Under the pieces are notes generated by a model, which did not search any database, was not told the DNA's origin, and was given only the letters and a program-made list of their open reading frames with translations. Below, in pieces: positions 63,925-64,000 of a stretch of DNA of 64,000 nucleotides (position 1 is the first letter of the stretch; each line of letters opens with the position of its first letter). Source of the stretch: Bacillus sp. FJAT-27225 (GTDB lineage Bacteria > Bacillota > Bacilli > Bacillales > Cytobacillaceae). A program made the position numbers and the translations under genes. The DNA lies in contig NZ_MAYU01000024.1 in assembly GCF_001685025.1 (NCBI RefSeq), forward strand, positions 268,033 to 332,032, read 5' to 3'.

Positions 63925-64000
63925 AGAAAGCCTTGTTGCTAAGGCTTTCTCAGATTGTCGACAAAAGGGGTTCGGAATGGTCTCATTCCGAACCCCTTTT
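63925..64000 (+). terminator. Tandem hairpins after the amidase gene
   Basis: AGAAAGCCTT/AAGGCTTTCT (63925-63950) is followed by a 17-bp stem AAAAGGGGTTCGGAATG/CATTCCGAACCCCTTTT (63963-64000), which reaches the window edge; its T run can only be partly seen. Confidence 0.85.

Overview
The window comes from a spore-forming, low-GC Gram-positive member of the Bacillaceae. It carries the sporulation genes spoIID, spoIIQ and spoIIID, the cytoskeletal gene mbl, and the B. subtilis-type chromosomal order atpG-atpD-atpC ... ywzB-ywmB-murA-spoIID-spoIIQ ... spoIIID-mbl ... fabZ ... ywpF/ssbB ... ywqA-ywqB. Ribosome binding sites are strong (AAGGAGG type) and TTG/GTG starts are common. I see no rRNA, tRNA, CRISPR array, prophage or transposase gene. 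The genus cannot be fixed from the sequence alone.

Layout: (1) 1-2700, the end of the F1Fo ATP synthase operon (gamma partial, beta, epsilon), with an unusually long structured spacer between atpG and atpD. (2) 2700-6900, a surface-protein island: a cyclic-di-GMP-I riboswitch with its own terminator, an LPXTG-anchored repeat protein, a class D-like sortase, then a second c-di-GMP-I riboswitch with no intact gene behind it. (3) 6960-18100, an 11-gene nuoABCDHIJKLMN operon lacking the NADH-oxidising module nuoEFG, with a Lys/Ala repeat extension in NuoC and about 410 bp of repeat DNA between nuoK and nuoL. (4) 18100-26500, galU facing back towards nuo, then ywzB, ywmB, murA, an unknown membrane protein, spoIID, a VanZ-like gene and spoIIQ. 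(5) 26500-34100, metabolic and envelope genes: a class B PBP, a GNAT acetyltransferase, gamma-glutamyltransferase plus pyroglutamyl peptidase (a likely two-gene operon), a nucleotidyltransferase and a Gfo/Idh/MocA oxidoreductase. (6) 34200-35600, three paralogous acidic proteins sharing a core motif. (7) 35900-41200, spoIIID, mbl, an EpuA-like protein, fabZ, an Asp/Asn-rich lipoprotein, ywpF, ssb and a small coiled-coil gene. (8) 41900-51600, an SNF2 helicase with a SWIM partner, a 54-residue protein, a small sigma factor, a UDP-GlcNAc 2-epimerase and the xpaC-yaaN pair. (9) 51800-64000, a CPBP protease-like protein, an RsbR paralogue, a 1360-residue secreted nuclease/5'-nucleotidase flanked by two homologous 29-30 residue genes, a PAS histidine kinase, a LysM-NlpC/P60 endopeptidase and an SH3-amidase.

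Many genes serve the envelope: precursor synthesis (murA, mnaA, galU), peptidoglycan synthesis and shape (PBP, mbl), hydrolysis (spoIID, LysM-P60, amidase) and surface display (sortase and its substrate, under apparent c-di-GMP control).

The most unexpected signals are non-coding. Four intergenic arrays share exactly the same 52-bp period and skeleton although their sequences differ. A second, 20-21 bp phased repeat occurs at three loci. A roughly 130-bp structured repeat is present in two full copies plus one internally deleted scar. A 16-bp palindrome is found at two intergenic sites.
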